Shown piece after piece: positions 7,718 through 16,359 of a stretch of DNA of 33,593 bases (positions are counted from its first letter, which is position 1; every line of letters starts with the position of its first letter). The notes under the pieces are model-generated. The model had not been told where the DNA came from. It saw only the letters and a program-made list of their open reading frames with translations, and did not search any database. The stretch is taken from assembly GCA_903848125.1 (NCBI GenBank), contig CAINFN010000046.1, positions 1 through 33,593 of the forward strand, read 5' to 3'. This DNA comes from an uncultured Bacteroidota bacterium (GTDB taxonomy: Bacteria; Bacteroidota; Bacteroidia; Chitinophagales; Chitinophagaceae). A program made the translations under genes and the position numbers.

Positions 7718-8599
7718 TTATTCGTGTTCCACCATATCATACAAATGATGTATGAGTCCATCTGCCAAACCTATCTTAGGTACATATATTTCTTCAATGT
7801 CCGCCCATTTACAAATGGCATTGTAAATACTAAGTGCAGGTACAATTACTTCTGCTCTATCTTCTTTAAGGGTATACTTATGCATTCTTTCATCTACCGA
7901 AAGGGGCTCCATTTCCTTATAAATTTCTTTTAAATTATCGGCACTAATAAATTTTCCATCTTTATTACCATTCAAAGCAAATAATTTATTGATATTACCT
8001 CCAGATCCAATTCCAATTACATTATTATATTTTTTGGATAGGTCCTTTAAAGTATCTTTCATCTCCTCCCAAGTTTCGTCTTTTACTTTTTTTGTAAGAA
8101 TACGAACGGTACCAATATTGAAAGATTTTTGAACTACTACATTAGATTTATGATACAAGGTAATTTCAGTACTTCCTCCGCCCACATCAATGTATAGATA
8201 GCTTTTATCTTTATCTAACAATTCTGCAATATGGTTCTCGTAAATAATTTCCGCTTCCAGCTCGCCGGTAATGACTTCAATTTCAATGCTTGTTTCGGTC
8301 TTAATTTCTTTGATAATCTCTTTTGCATTTTCTGCATCGCGCATGGCACTTGTTGCACAAGCCATATAATGTTCTACCTCATACACTTTCATTAAATTAT
8401 TGAAAGCTTTGATGGTATTGATCAACATTTTCTTTTTTTGACCACCAATATGCCCTTTTTCAAAAACATCAAATCCTAAACGTACAGGAATTCTTAAAAG
8501 ACATAGTTTATTAAATTCAACTTCTTTTCCCTTCTTTACCACCCCGCAAATAAGCAATCTTACTGCGTTGCTACCAATATCAATTGCTGCGAGTATCAA
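7718..8599 (-). CDS. ppx: Exopolyphosphatase, Ppx/GppA family
   Basis: A 293-residue Ppx/GppA phosphatase (ASKHA fold). Key motifs are AAIDIGSNAVRLLI at the N-terminus and DVGGGSTEI, the phosphate-binding loop; catalysis hydrolyses terminal phosphates from polyphosphate or, in GppA, from pppGpp. It consists of the phosphatase core only, without the C-terminal HD-like domain that brings E. coli Ppx to over 500 residues. The start is a TTG at 8599, the only reasonable start: the upstream gene's stop lies 3 bases before it. ppk1 and ppx form one operon, so enzymes for making and breaking polyphosphate are made together. The Ppx versus GppA preference is not decidable here. Confidence 0.92.
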   Translation of the reverse strand: MILAAIDIGSNAVRLLICGVVKKGKEVEFNKLCLLRIPVRLGFDVFEKGHIGGQKKKMLINTIKAFNNLMKVYEVEHYMACATSAMRDAENAKEIIKEIKTETSIEIEVITGELEAEIIYENHIAELLDKDKSYLYIDVGGGSTEITLYHKSNVVVQKSFNIGTVRILTKKVKDETWEEMKDTLKDLSKKYNNVIGIGSGGNINKLFALNGNKDGKFISADNLKEIYKEMEPLSVDERMHKYTLKEDRAEVIVPALSIYNAICKWADIEEIYVPKIGLADGLIHHLYDMVEHE

Positions 8600-8602
8600 T
8601 TT

Positions 8603-10669
8603 TTATAATTTTTTACCAATTAAGTAATGATAAGTTTCTACTTGAGATTTGTAGATTTTCTTGTGTACGGAAGGTACATAATTATTACTTAAATGCTCAT
8701 CTAAAATTCTAGCTTTATTATTGTCTTTAAGTTGGATGTTAATAATATCAATAAGTTCTTTTTTCAAACGAGGATCTAAGATAGGGGTAGCTACTTCGAT
8801 ACGGTGGTCTAGGTTCCTAACCATCCAGTCGGCACTAGAAATATATACTTTTTCATTACCCTTATTATGGAAAATCATTACACGCGCATGTTCGAGGTAT
8901 TGGTCTACAATACTTATGGCGTTCAACTTGATTTTGGTTTTCTCAATACCTTTTTTTAAGGTTAAAATACCACGTATAATTAAATGAACTTCTACACCTG
9001 CTTTTAATGCTTTGTATAAATGATCTAGCAGTAAATGATCGCTTAAGGAATTTAATTTTACAATAATTTTAGCTGGTTTACCTAGTTTAGCAAATTTTAT
9101 TTCATTGTTGATTAACTGAATAATGGTATTACGCATGTTAATAGGCGATATCAACAAGTTGCGAGTTTTGCCAATAGGCTTGTCACCCATTTGCCAAGTT
9201 TCTAAGTAAGTAAATACTTTACTTACTTCCAATAATAGTGGCCTAGAAGCAGTTAACAAGCAATGATCGGCATAAATTCGTGCAGTTTTCTCATTTAAAT
9301 TACCTGTGCTGATAAATCCATATTGAATGAGCTTATTGGCTACTCTTTTTTGAATGATACAAATTTTGGCATGTACTTTGACATTAGGAATGCCTACTAA
9401 AACATTCACACCTTCTTCTTCCATAGCTGTTTTCCATTCCAAATTTGCTTCTTCGTCAAAACGGGCTTTAAGTTCTAAAAATACAGTTACTTTTTTGCCG
9501 TTCCTTGCTGCATTAATTAAGGCGTTGATTACTTTAGAGTTGCTTGCCAAACGATAAGCTGTTATTTTTATAGATATAACATCATCATCCATCGCAGCTT
9601 CTCTTAGCATGTCTATGACCGGATCAAAACTATGGTATGGAAAATGAAGTAGTACATCTTTTTGAAGCACTACCTCAGATACCTGATTATTCTTCTTAAA
9701 TGCAGGATGCGCAAAAGGCTTTGGCCTATCTTGTTTTTCAACCAGCACGTCTGGAAAATCCATAAAATGTTTAAAATTATGAATATGACCTCCAGGAATT
9801 ATACTGCTTTTTCTTGTAAGGTGTAATTTTTGAATTAAGAAATCAAGTAATTCGGCATTCATGTCTTTATCATAAACAAAACGAACTGGTTTCCCTTTTC
9901 TTCTATTTTTAACGCCTTTGGAAATTTTTTCAACAAAGTTGATGCCAACCTCTTGATCTAAATCAATTTCTGCATCCTTAGTTATTTTGAATACATGCGC
10001 ATCAAATTGGTTAAATTTAAAATGCGAAAAGATGACAGGTAAATTAAACTTAATAATGTCCTCCAATAAAATAATTGATTTTGTTCCAGCACTGGAAGGT
10101 AAAATAACAAAGCGTCCAATGGATTTAGAAGGGATTTCGATTAAGGAGAATTTTTCATGATACGCATCATTTTTATTTCTCATCACAATAGCTAGGTATA
10201 AACTTTTGTCTCTTAAATAAGGTAATTCTGGTAAATTTTCTATCATCAGCGGAATGATATATGGGCGAACTACATTATCAAAATAATCCTTGACAAATAT
10301 TTTTTGCTCATTGTTTAATTTTCGATCATTGATAATTAAAATTTTTCTTTTAATCAATTCTCTATTAATATTCCCCCAAATTCTATTAAACTCACTTTGT
10401 TGTTTTAAAACTACTTTTTGAATCTCGTCTAAGATGAGATGAGGAGAATCTAGAATATCTATATTTAGGCTTTTCTTTTTTTCAAGTAACTCCACCATAC
10501 GTTTTAAGGTAGCTACACGAACTCTGAAAAATTCATCTAAATTATTTGAAAAGATGCCTAAAAATCTGATTCTGTCTTTTAAGGTGACCGATTGATCATT
10601 GGCTTCTTGTAATACCCTGGCATTAAAACTTAACCAACTTATGTCTCTTGGAATGTAATTGTTTTTCAT
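8603..10669 (-). CDS. ppk1: Polyphosphate kinase 1
   Basis: A 688-residue PPK1 of normal length, which reversibly polymerises ATP gamma-phosphate into polyphosphate. The N-domain starts YIPRDISWLSFNARVLQEAN. Both conserved catalytic-domain histidine motifs are visible: VKVHAKICII (the phospho-accepting histidine) and LEHARVMIFHN, and the sequence STGNLNEKTARIYADH is typical. ATG start at 10669. It is the first gene of the ppk1-ppx operon and is divergent from the LpxH-like gene, with a 107-base shared upstream region. The stop TAA is followed, in the same reading frame, by AAA and the ppx TTG start. Confidence 0.97.
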   Translation of the reverse strand: MKNNYIPRDISWLSFNARVLQEANDQSVTLKDRIRFLGIFSNNLDEFFRVRVATLKRMVELLEKKKSLNIDILDSPHLILDEIQKVVLKQQSEFNRIWGNINRELIKRKILIINDRKLNNEQKIFVKDYFDNVVRPYIIPLMIENLPELPYLRDKSLYLAIVMRNKNDAYHEKFSLIEIPSKSIGRFVILPSSAGTKSIILLEDIIKFNLPVIFSHFKFNQFDAHVFKITKDAEIDLDQEVGINFVEKISKGVKNRRKGKPVRFVYDKDMNAELLDFLIQKLHLTRKSSIIPGGHIHNFKHFMDFPDVLVEKQDRPKPFAHPAFKKNNQVSEVVLQKDVLLHFPYHSFDPVIDMLREAAMDDDVISIKITAYRLASNSKVINALINAARNGKKVTVFLELKARFDEEANLEWKTAMEEEGVNVLVGIPNVKVHAKICIIQKRVANKLIQYGFISTGNLNEKTARIYADHCLLTASRPLLLEVSKVFTYLETWQMGDKPIGKTRNLLISPINMRNTIIQLINNEIKFAKLGKPAKIIVKLNSLSDHLLLDHLYKALKAGVEVHLIIRGILTLKKGIEKTKIKLNAISIVDQYLEHARVMIFHNKGNEKVYISSADWMVRNLDHRIEVATPILDPRLKKELIDIINIQLKDNNKARILDEHLSNNYVPSVHKKIYKSQVETYHYLIGKKL

Positions 10670-10776
10670 GGAGCTTTAAATTCGTTGTAAAATTACAAAA
10701 ATTGGATTAAGTAATATTCTGGTCATAATTTATTAATCTTAAGTTAATAATGAGGATACATTGAAGTTACTTACTT

Positions 10777-11646
10777 GTGCGTTATTTACACAAACTACCT
10801 CCCATGGATAAGCGACCAATGGAAATATGCATCATCAGCGACCTACATTTAGGCACTTTTGGTTGTCAAGCAAAAGAAGCCTTGAATTATTTAAAGAGTA
10901 TTAAGCCTAAAACTCTCATTTTAAATGGGGACATTATAGATATCTGGCAGTTCAACAAGCGTTACTTTCCGGCTAGCCATATGGCAGTAATCAAACAAAT
11001 ATTTAGTATGGCCAGCAAGGATACTAAAGTAATTTATATCACAGGTAATCATGATGAAGCTTTACGTAAGTATGCCGATTTTGAAATGGGCAATATTCAG
11101 TTAACCGATAAAATTGTTTTTGAAATTAATGGTGAAAAAAACTGGGTGTTTCATGGTGACGTATTTGATAGAACAACCAAAGGCGGTGCAAAATTTATTG
11201 CTAAATTAGGTGGGTATGGCTACGACTTATTAATTCTTATCAATAGTGTCCTTAATTGGTGTATGAAGATAATGGGTAAAGAAAAAATGAGCTTTAGTAA
11301 GAAGGTTAAAAATGGTGTTAAGAAGGCTGTTTCTTGGATTAATAACTTTGAACAAATTGCAGCAGAATTAGCCATTGAAAACAATTACCAATATGTAATA
11401 TGTGGTCATATACATCAACCGCAGCAACGAGTTATCACTACTGAAAAAGGAAGTGTAACCTATTTAAATAGTGGCGATTGGATTGAAAATTTAACTTCAT
11501 TGGAATACTACGATAATGCTTGGAAATTATACCATTACGATCCAAAGCAATATCAAAACGAAATAGTGAGCAAAAATAAAATCATCAACTTGAAAGAGGA
11601 GTTGAGTGTTATTACTAAGGAAGTGGCCTTTCAAGTTTCCATGTAA
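10777..11646 (+). CDS. LpxH-like metallophosphoesterase (UDP-2,3-diacylglucosamine diphosphatase family)
   Basis: A 289-residue calcineurin-like phosphoesterase of the COG2908/LpxH group. Metal-site motifs are SDLHLG near residue 22, NGDIIDIW, GNHDE, HGDVFD and CGHIHQPQ. LpxH cleaves UDP-2,3-diacylglucosamine in lipid A synthesis, but this longer branch, often paired with a glycosyltransferase in Bacteroidota, may act on another pyrophosphate-linked lipid. The track uses a GTG at 10777; in-frame ATGs follow at 10804 and 10819. The GTG start keeps the KLPP..KRP segment I recall from relatives, so I retain it with some doubt. The glycosyltransferase follows after 11 bases. Confidence 0.85.
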   Translation: MRYLHKLPPMDKRPMEICIISDLHLGTFGCQAKEALNYLKSIKPKTLILNGDIIDIWQFNKRYFPASHMAVIKQIFSMASKDTKVIYITGNHDEALRKYADFEMGNIQLTDKIVFEINGEKNWVFHGDVFDRTTKGGAKFIAKLGGYGYDLLILINSVLNWCMKIMGKEKMSFSKKVKNGVKKAVSWINNFEQIAAELAIENNYQYVICGHIHQPQQRVITTEKGSVTYLNSGDWIENLTSLEYYDNAWKLYHYDPKQYQNEIVSKNKIINLKEELSVITKEVAFQVSM

Positions 11647-11657
11647 TTATTTGATTC

Positions 11658-12653
11658 ATGAAAATATTTTATGCCATACAAGGTACGGGGAATGGCCATT
11701 TAAGTAGGGCAGAACAATTGTATCCTTATTTAAAAAAGTATGGAGAAATTGATTTCTTTTTAAGCGGTTCTAATTCACAGTTAAATTCCTCTTTACCTAT
11801 TAAATATAAGAGCAAGGGGGTGAGTTTGCATTACAAGAGTACCGGAGGAATGGATTATGGTAAAATTTCTAAATCGCTAGGTTTTAATATCTATAAAGAA
11901 GCCAAAGCATTACCCATAGAAAAATACGATGTTATTATTAATGATTTTGAATTTATTACATCACTTGCATGTAGTTTCAAAAAGAAAAAAAGTGTCCAAT
12001 TTGGTCATCAAGCCAGTTTCCAAAGTAAATTAACACCTAGAGCTACTTCTTTTAACCCAATTGGAAATTTAGTATTAGATAAATTTGTAAAAAGCTCCGA
12101 TTACTTAGGTTTACATTTTGAATCCTATGACCAAAACATTTACAATCCTATTATAAAGGATGAAGTAGTTCATGCAGAAGTCAGAGATGACGGCCATATT
12201 GCAGTATATTTACCACAGTATTCCATTGATTTTTTAACGCCCTATTTTTTAGCGCTTCCCTTATTTCACTTTGAAGTTTTTACAAAGGAAGTGACTCAAA
12301 TTACATGTAATAACAATATCACTTTTTATCCCATTGATAACAAAGTTTTTACAAGTAGCTTAATAAGATGCCATGCATTAGTGACGGCGGGTGGGTTTGA
12401 AACACCAGCGGAAGCCATGTATTTAAATAAAAAAATACTTAGTATCCCTATTTTAAATCATTTTGAACAAGAGTGTAATGGAGAGGCTATGAAAAAATTA
12501 GGAGTTAAAGTAATTAAAAAAATAGATTCCAATTTTAATCAAATTTTTACAGAGTGGATAGACAGCGAGAACAAGGTTAAGTTTAAACTAACTCATTCTA
12601 CCGAGGCTATTGTAGATATACTAATGAAAAATATTCCAACCAATCAAATATAA
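11658..12653 (+). CDS. Glycosyltransferase, MJ1255/VC2487 family (GT-B, GT28-like)
   Basis: A 331-residue GT-B type glycosyltransferase. The N-terminal motif IQGTGNGHLSRAEQL and the C-terminal donor-binding segment TAGGFETPAEAMYLNKKI followed by HFEQECNGEAMKKLG match the MJ1255/VC2487 group related to MurG. It likely transfers a sugar from a nucleotide donor to a lipid or envelope acceptor. No signal peptide is present. It lies 11 bases after the LpxH-like phosphoesterase, so the two probably act in one envelope-glycolipid step; acceptor and sugar are unknown. Confidence 0.85.
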   Translation: MKIFYAIQGTGNGHLSRAEQLYPYLKKYGEIDFFLSGSNSQLNSSLPIKYKSKGVSLHYKSTGGMDYGKISKSLGFNIYKEAKALPIEKYDVIINDFEFITSLACSFKKKKSVQFGHQASFQSKLTPRATSFNPIGNLVLDKFVKSSDYLGLHFESYDQNIYNPIIKDEVVHAEVRDDGHIAVYLPQYSIDFLTPYFLALPLFHFEVFTKEVTQITCNNNITFYPIDNKVFTSSLIRCHALVTAGGFETPAEAMYLNKKILSIPILNHFEQECNGEAMKKLGVKVIKKIDSNFNQIFTEWIDSENKVKFKLTHSTEAIVDILMKNIPTNQI

Positions 12654-12687
12654 TTTATTTTAAAAATTATATTAAAACAATCAAATC

Positions 12688-13035
12688 ATGTATTTAATTC
12701 AGAATCAGAAAAATGAAACAGTAGCTTATATTCAAAACATGATGATTTTGGATGCACAACAAGAAAAAGTAATTGGAATTCTAATTGGAGATTGCTTTTT
12801 TGGAAAAAATAAAAAAGTGGTGGGTAAGATATTCAACAAAACAGCCTATTTATTAAATGGAGAAATAGTGGGTAAAATAGAAGTTAATAAAAATTATAAA
12901 AGCGCTGCCATAAAAAAAGTATTGATGCAACAAGCCTGGGATATTCTTATGAATATTACAGAACATACAGCGGACTGGATAGTAGAAACTAAAAAATGGA
13001 GCAAATTAGAGCTGGCGCAAAACTTAGAAGCGTAA
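12688..13035 (+). CDS. Small beta-repeat protein, function unknown
   Basis: A 115-residue protein I cannot assign firmly. The first ~70 residues show an internal repeat of about 16 residues, visible as VIGILIGDCFFGKNKK, VVGKIFNKTAYLLNGE and IVGKIEV, preceded by a weaker unit (TVAYIQNMMILDAQQEK). This short-strand pattern is reminiscent of the 4-fold beta flower domain seen in small Bacteroidota proteins. The C-terminal third is helical. No signal peptide or membrane segment. It follows the glycosyltransferase by 34 bases and may belong to that transcript; it converges on a serine hydrolase gene 11 bases away. Confidence 0.7.
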   Translation: MYLIQNQKNETVAYIQNMMILDAQQEKVIGILIGDCFFGKNKKVVGKIFNKTAYLLNGEIVGKIEVNKNYKSAAIKKVLMQQAWDILMNITEHTADWIVETKKWSKLELAQNLEA

Positions 13036-13046
13036 CATCGCTATAT

Positions 13047-14339
13047 TTATTTTACCATACTTCCGTATACAATTCTTTCAATCTTACCTCCTAATTCTCC
13101 ATGTGAATTTGGTTTGTGCTGTGTCATGACTAATACTATTAATTGATCTTTAGGATCGGCAAAATAACTGGTGCCATAGTAACCACCCCATGAAAAAGAG
13201 CCTTTGTTTCTTGGATTTAAGTTGGCTGATTTTTCTGAAGTAATAGAAAATCCCAAACCAAAATCATCTAGGCCATTGTATTTAAAATCAAGTTGAGGAC
13301 TAATCATATTAGCGGCAGTACGAGGAGAAATAATTTGTTTGCCATTGTATTTTCCTCCATTCAATATCATTTGTAAAAAAATGGCATAATCAAAAGCAGT
13401 CGATGACAATCCAGCACCACCTGAAAAATAGCTTTTTTGCATTAAAGGGTATTTGGGATCTATATTAAAATCCGTTGGCCCCCATTCTATGATTTGATGC
13501 GTAGCATTTTCAGTGTATACTGTAGGCATTCGATTGGCTTTAGCAGCGGGCACATTAAAATAAGTATCCTTCATCCCCAATGGATCAAATATATTTTTTT
13601 GACAATACGCTTCTAACGAAAGCCTACTTACTATTTCAACAATACAACCTAATAGATCAGAATTTAAACCATAGGTAAATTTTTCACCTGGCTGATGTGC
13701 TAAAGGCAATTTTCCAAGTAAAGTCATTTTTTCTAGTAAGCTTGCATTAAAATAACCTAAGCCAGAAGGTATTCCTGCTTTTGTATAGATAGCGTTCATG
13801 TTTGCACTACCAATATCTGTATAATCAATACCGGAAGAATGTGTAAATAAGTCACGAATAGTGATTTCTCTTTTTGCAGGGATAGTAGTATATGTGGTGT
13901 CGTTTGTATTAAGATGAGAAAGTACTTTTGGATTTTTATAAGTAGGAATAAAATCGGACACATTTTGATCTAGGTTTATTTTTCCTTGATCTACCAATTG
14001 TAATACTGCCAAACTCGTAATGGCTTTACTTTGGCTCATAATGCGATAGATGGCATTATTTGGCATTTGCTTTTTTGAAGCTTCGTTGGCAAAACCAAAA
14101 CCTTTATGGTACACTACTTTATTGTCCTTGACAATAATTACTGTTGATCCTACCAGCCAGTGATTGCTAATGTATTTATTGACAGTGGAATCAATTAATG
14201 CTAATTTGGAATAATCAAAGTGAGCGCTTTTCGTTATCTCACTTGATAGTACTTGACTTAAAGAAGAAATTGTACAAAGTAAAATAAAACTTATGGATAA
14301 GATTAATTTACTTAATAAAGGTTGTAAATATTTTTTCAT
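13047..14339 (-). CDS. Secreted serine hydrolase, class C beta-lactamase/esterase-like
   Basis: A 430-residue exported protein with signal sequence MKKYLQPLLSKLILSISFILL. SxxK appears as SQSK at residues 102-105, with YGLN as the YxN element and a WGGYYGT segment near the C-terminus where the third motif sits. This composition (SQSKAITSLAV, FTYGLNSDLLG, LSSTAFDYAIFLQMIL) is closest to EstB-like esterases and D-aminopeptidase relatives rather than true beta-lactamases. It lies 23 bases downstream of the dehydratase gene on the same strand, so the two may be co-transcribed. Confidence 0.88.
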   Translation of the reverse strand: MKKYLQPLLSKLILSISFILLCTISSLSQVLSSEITKSAHFDYSKLALIDSTVNKYISNHWLVGSTVIIVKDNKVVYHKGFGFANEASKKQMPNNAIYRIMSQSKAITSLAVLQLVDQGKINLDQNVSDFIPTYKNPKVLSHLNTNDTTYTTIPAKREITIRDLFTHSSGIDYTDIGSANMNAIYTKAGIPSGLGYFNASLLEKMTLLGKLPLAHQPGEKFTYGLNSDLLGCIVEIVSRLSLEAYCQKNIFDPLGMKDTYFNVPAAKANRMPTVYTENATHQIIEWGPTDFNIDPKYPLMQKSYFSGGAGLSSTAFDYAIFLQMILNGGKYNGKQIISPRTAANMISPQLDFKYNGLDDFGLGFSITSEKSANLNPRNKGSFSWGGYYGTSYFADPKDQLIVLVMTQHKPNSHGELGGKIERIVYGSMVK

Positions 14340-14362
14340 TTTTTTTATTTATTTTGAAAATT

Positions 14363-15322
14363 TTAGTTTTTTGCTGGAAACCAAGTGCCAAACTTAGTTA
14401 AGTCCACATTGCCGCCTGATAAAATAATACCTACTTTTTTCCCTTTGAATAAATGTGCATTTTTAATAGCTGCAGCAAAAGGTACCACGCAACTTGGCTC
14501 TACAATTATTTTCATTCTCTCGTATACTAATTTTAAAGCAGCAATAATTTCTTCGTCGGTGACAAGTAAAATATCAGTTACATATTCTTTAATAATAGCC
14601 AGCGTTTGTTCACTTAAGGTGGTCATTAATCCATCGGCAATCGTATTAATGAAGGGTGCTTTTTCTACTTTGCCCGATTTGATACTTAATACTGCATCCG
14701 CTGCACCTTCCGGTTCGCCTGCATATACTTGTAAGCCTGGTTTAAAAAAATGAGCACCTAAACAAGTACCTGAAAGCAATCCGCCACCGCCTACTGGTGT
14801 AATCACTACATCTAGCGCTGGCACTTCTTCAATAAATTCTTTTACACAAGTTGCTTGTCCTGTAATGACACGGTAGTCGTCATAAGGATGAATAAATTCT
14901 GCACCAGTTTCAGCTACCACTTTATTTAATGCTGCTTCTCTTGCAGCTTGATTGGCTTCGCAAATGATAACTTCGGCTCCATATCCTTTTACCGCATCTA
15001 CTTTTACTTGTGGTGAAGATTTTGGCATAACGATATAAGCTTTAATGCCTAAGGTTTTTGCGGCATAAGCCAATGCCTGGGCATGATTGCCAGAAGAGTG
15101 GGTGGCAATTCCATTTTTCAATTGTGCTGCATTTAAACTTAGTGTTGCGTTCATGCCTCCACGAATTTTAAAAGCACCTATTTTTTGAAAGTTCTCGCAT
15201 TTAAAATAAAAATCAATTCCTGTCAGCTCATTGATACTCTTATTAGTGAGCACAGGGGTTTGATGTATATAAGGCTTAATTATTTTTTCTGCTTGTTCAA
15301 TGGCTTCTCTAGTAATTTTCAT
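14363..15322 (-). CDS. PLP-dependent threonine/serine dehydratase (serine racemase-like)
   Basis: A 319-residue fold-type II PLP enzyme. The Schiff-base lysine is in GAFKIRGG, the phosphate-binding glycine loop is PVGGGGLLSG, and the C-terminal cofactor contact is SGGNVDL. No ACT regulatory domain follows, so it is a catabolic-type enzyme (TdcB, serine racemase, or threo-3-hydroxyaspartate dehydratase group) rather than the feedback-regulated IlvA. It deaminates threonine or serine to 2-oxoacids, or racemises serine; sequence alone does not choose. Start ATG at 15322. The serine hydrolase downstream is 23 bases away. Confidence 0.88.
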   Translation of the reverse strand: MKITREAIEQAEKIIKPYIHQTPVLTNKSINELTGIDFYFKCENFQKIGAFKIRGGMNATLSLNAAQLKNGIATHSSGNHAQALAYAAKTLGIKAYIVMPKSSPQVKVDAVKGYGAEVIICEANQAAREAALNKVVAETGAEFIHPYDDYRVITGQATCVKEFIEEVPALDVVITPVGGGGLLSGTCLGAHFFKPGLQVYAGEPEGAADAVLSIKSGKVEKAPFINTIADGLMTTLSEQTLAIIKEYVTDILLVTDEEIIAALKLVYERMKIIVEPSCVVPFAAAIKNAHLFKGKKVGIILSGGNVDLTKFGTWFPAKN

Positions 15323-15435
15323 TTTTGACTTTTACTTCCTCAATTTAAATAAAAAATTAAGCTTCAACTAATAATTTGTGTCTTTAACTTTTATATATTT
15401 ATATGCCCAGATCTTAAAAATTAAACAAGCTTATT

Positions 15436-16278
15436 ATGTCAAAATTCTTATTAACGCCAGCTCAAATTGATGCCTACCATAAAGATGGATATGTGATTGT
15501 AAAAAACTTTTGTAGCCAATCCGAAGTGGCTAAGATGTATTCAACTGCTTTAGAAGACAATGCCATGGCAAAAAACGCGCTTAATTTAAACGACCAAACA
15601 GGTAAAAAAACAAAACTCTCCTTATGGTTTACCCCTGGCAATGACATATTTGGCTATTTAACCAGAAGTGAGAAAATGGTAAACGGGGTGGCTCAGTTGA
15701 TAGATAGTAAGGCACCTGTTTGTCATTTTCATTCTAAACTTATGCAAAAGGAACCTAAAGTGGGTGGTGCTTGGGAGTGGCATCAAGATTATGGGTATTG
15801 GTATAAGAATCAGTTTATGTTTCCTGATCAATTAATAAGTGTCATGGTTGCATTAACTCCTGCCAATAAGGGAAATGGATGTATTCAGGTCATTAAAGGG
15901 TCACATAAGTTGGGCCGTGTAAATCATGGTTTTGCTGGAGAACAAGTGGGTGCTGACCAAGTTATGGTAGATAATGCATTGAAAACCATGGACTTAGTTT
16001 ATGTAGAGATTGAAGCTGGGGACGCTTTATTTTTTCATAGTAATATTTTACATCGTTCTGAAGCCAATTTATCAGATAGCCCTAGATGGTCTATTATTTC
16101 ATGCTATAGTTCCCAATCTAATTTGGCCTACAATGAAACTTCTACCTCTTGGAAAACTCCTATTGAAATGGTACCCGATGAAGCAATTTTAGAGTGGAAG
16201 GCTGACTCGCTTTCTCAAGCAGATTTTTTAAAGAAAGAGAATGACCCTGCCCTTAAAGATACCGGCTGGGAAAAATAA
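15436..16278 (+). CDS. Phytanoyl-CoA dioxygenase (PhyH)-family oxygenase
   Basis: A 280-residue Fe(II)/2-oxoglutarate-dependent oxygenase. The iron facial triad is HxD in WEWHQDYGYWY near residue 115 and the distal histidine in FFHSNILHRSEAN; an arginine in DSPRWSII can bind 2-oxoglutarate. Family members hydroxylate varied small molecules including amino acids and alkyl compounds, so the PhyH name does not mean phytanoyl-CoA is the substrate. It precedes xylB by 81 bases on the same strand and may lead that operon; a link with the guanidino-hydrolase downstream is speculative. Confidence 0.88.
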   Translation: MSKFLLTPAQIDAYHKDGYVIVKNFCSQSEVAKMYSTALEDNAMAKNALNLNDQTGKKTKLSLWFTPGNDIFGYLTRSEKMVNGVAQLIDSKAPVCHFHSKLMQKEPKVGGAWEWHQDYGYWYKNQFMFPDQLISVMVALTPANKGNGCIQVIKGSHKLGRVNHGFAGEQVGADQVMVDNALKTMDLVYVEIEAGDALFFHSNILHRSEANLSDSPRWSIISCYSSQSNLAYNETSTSWKTPIEMVPDEAILEWKADSLSQADFLKKENDPALKDTGWEK

Positions 16279-16359
16279 TTACTACTCATTTATTTCTTAG
16301 TTTTAGATACAGTAATTGCCAAACTAATTGGGAAGCTGAACACTAAAGGGTAATATTAT

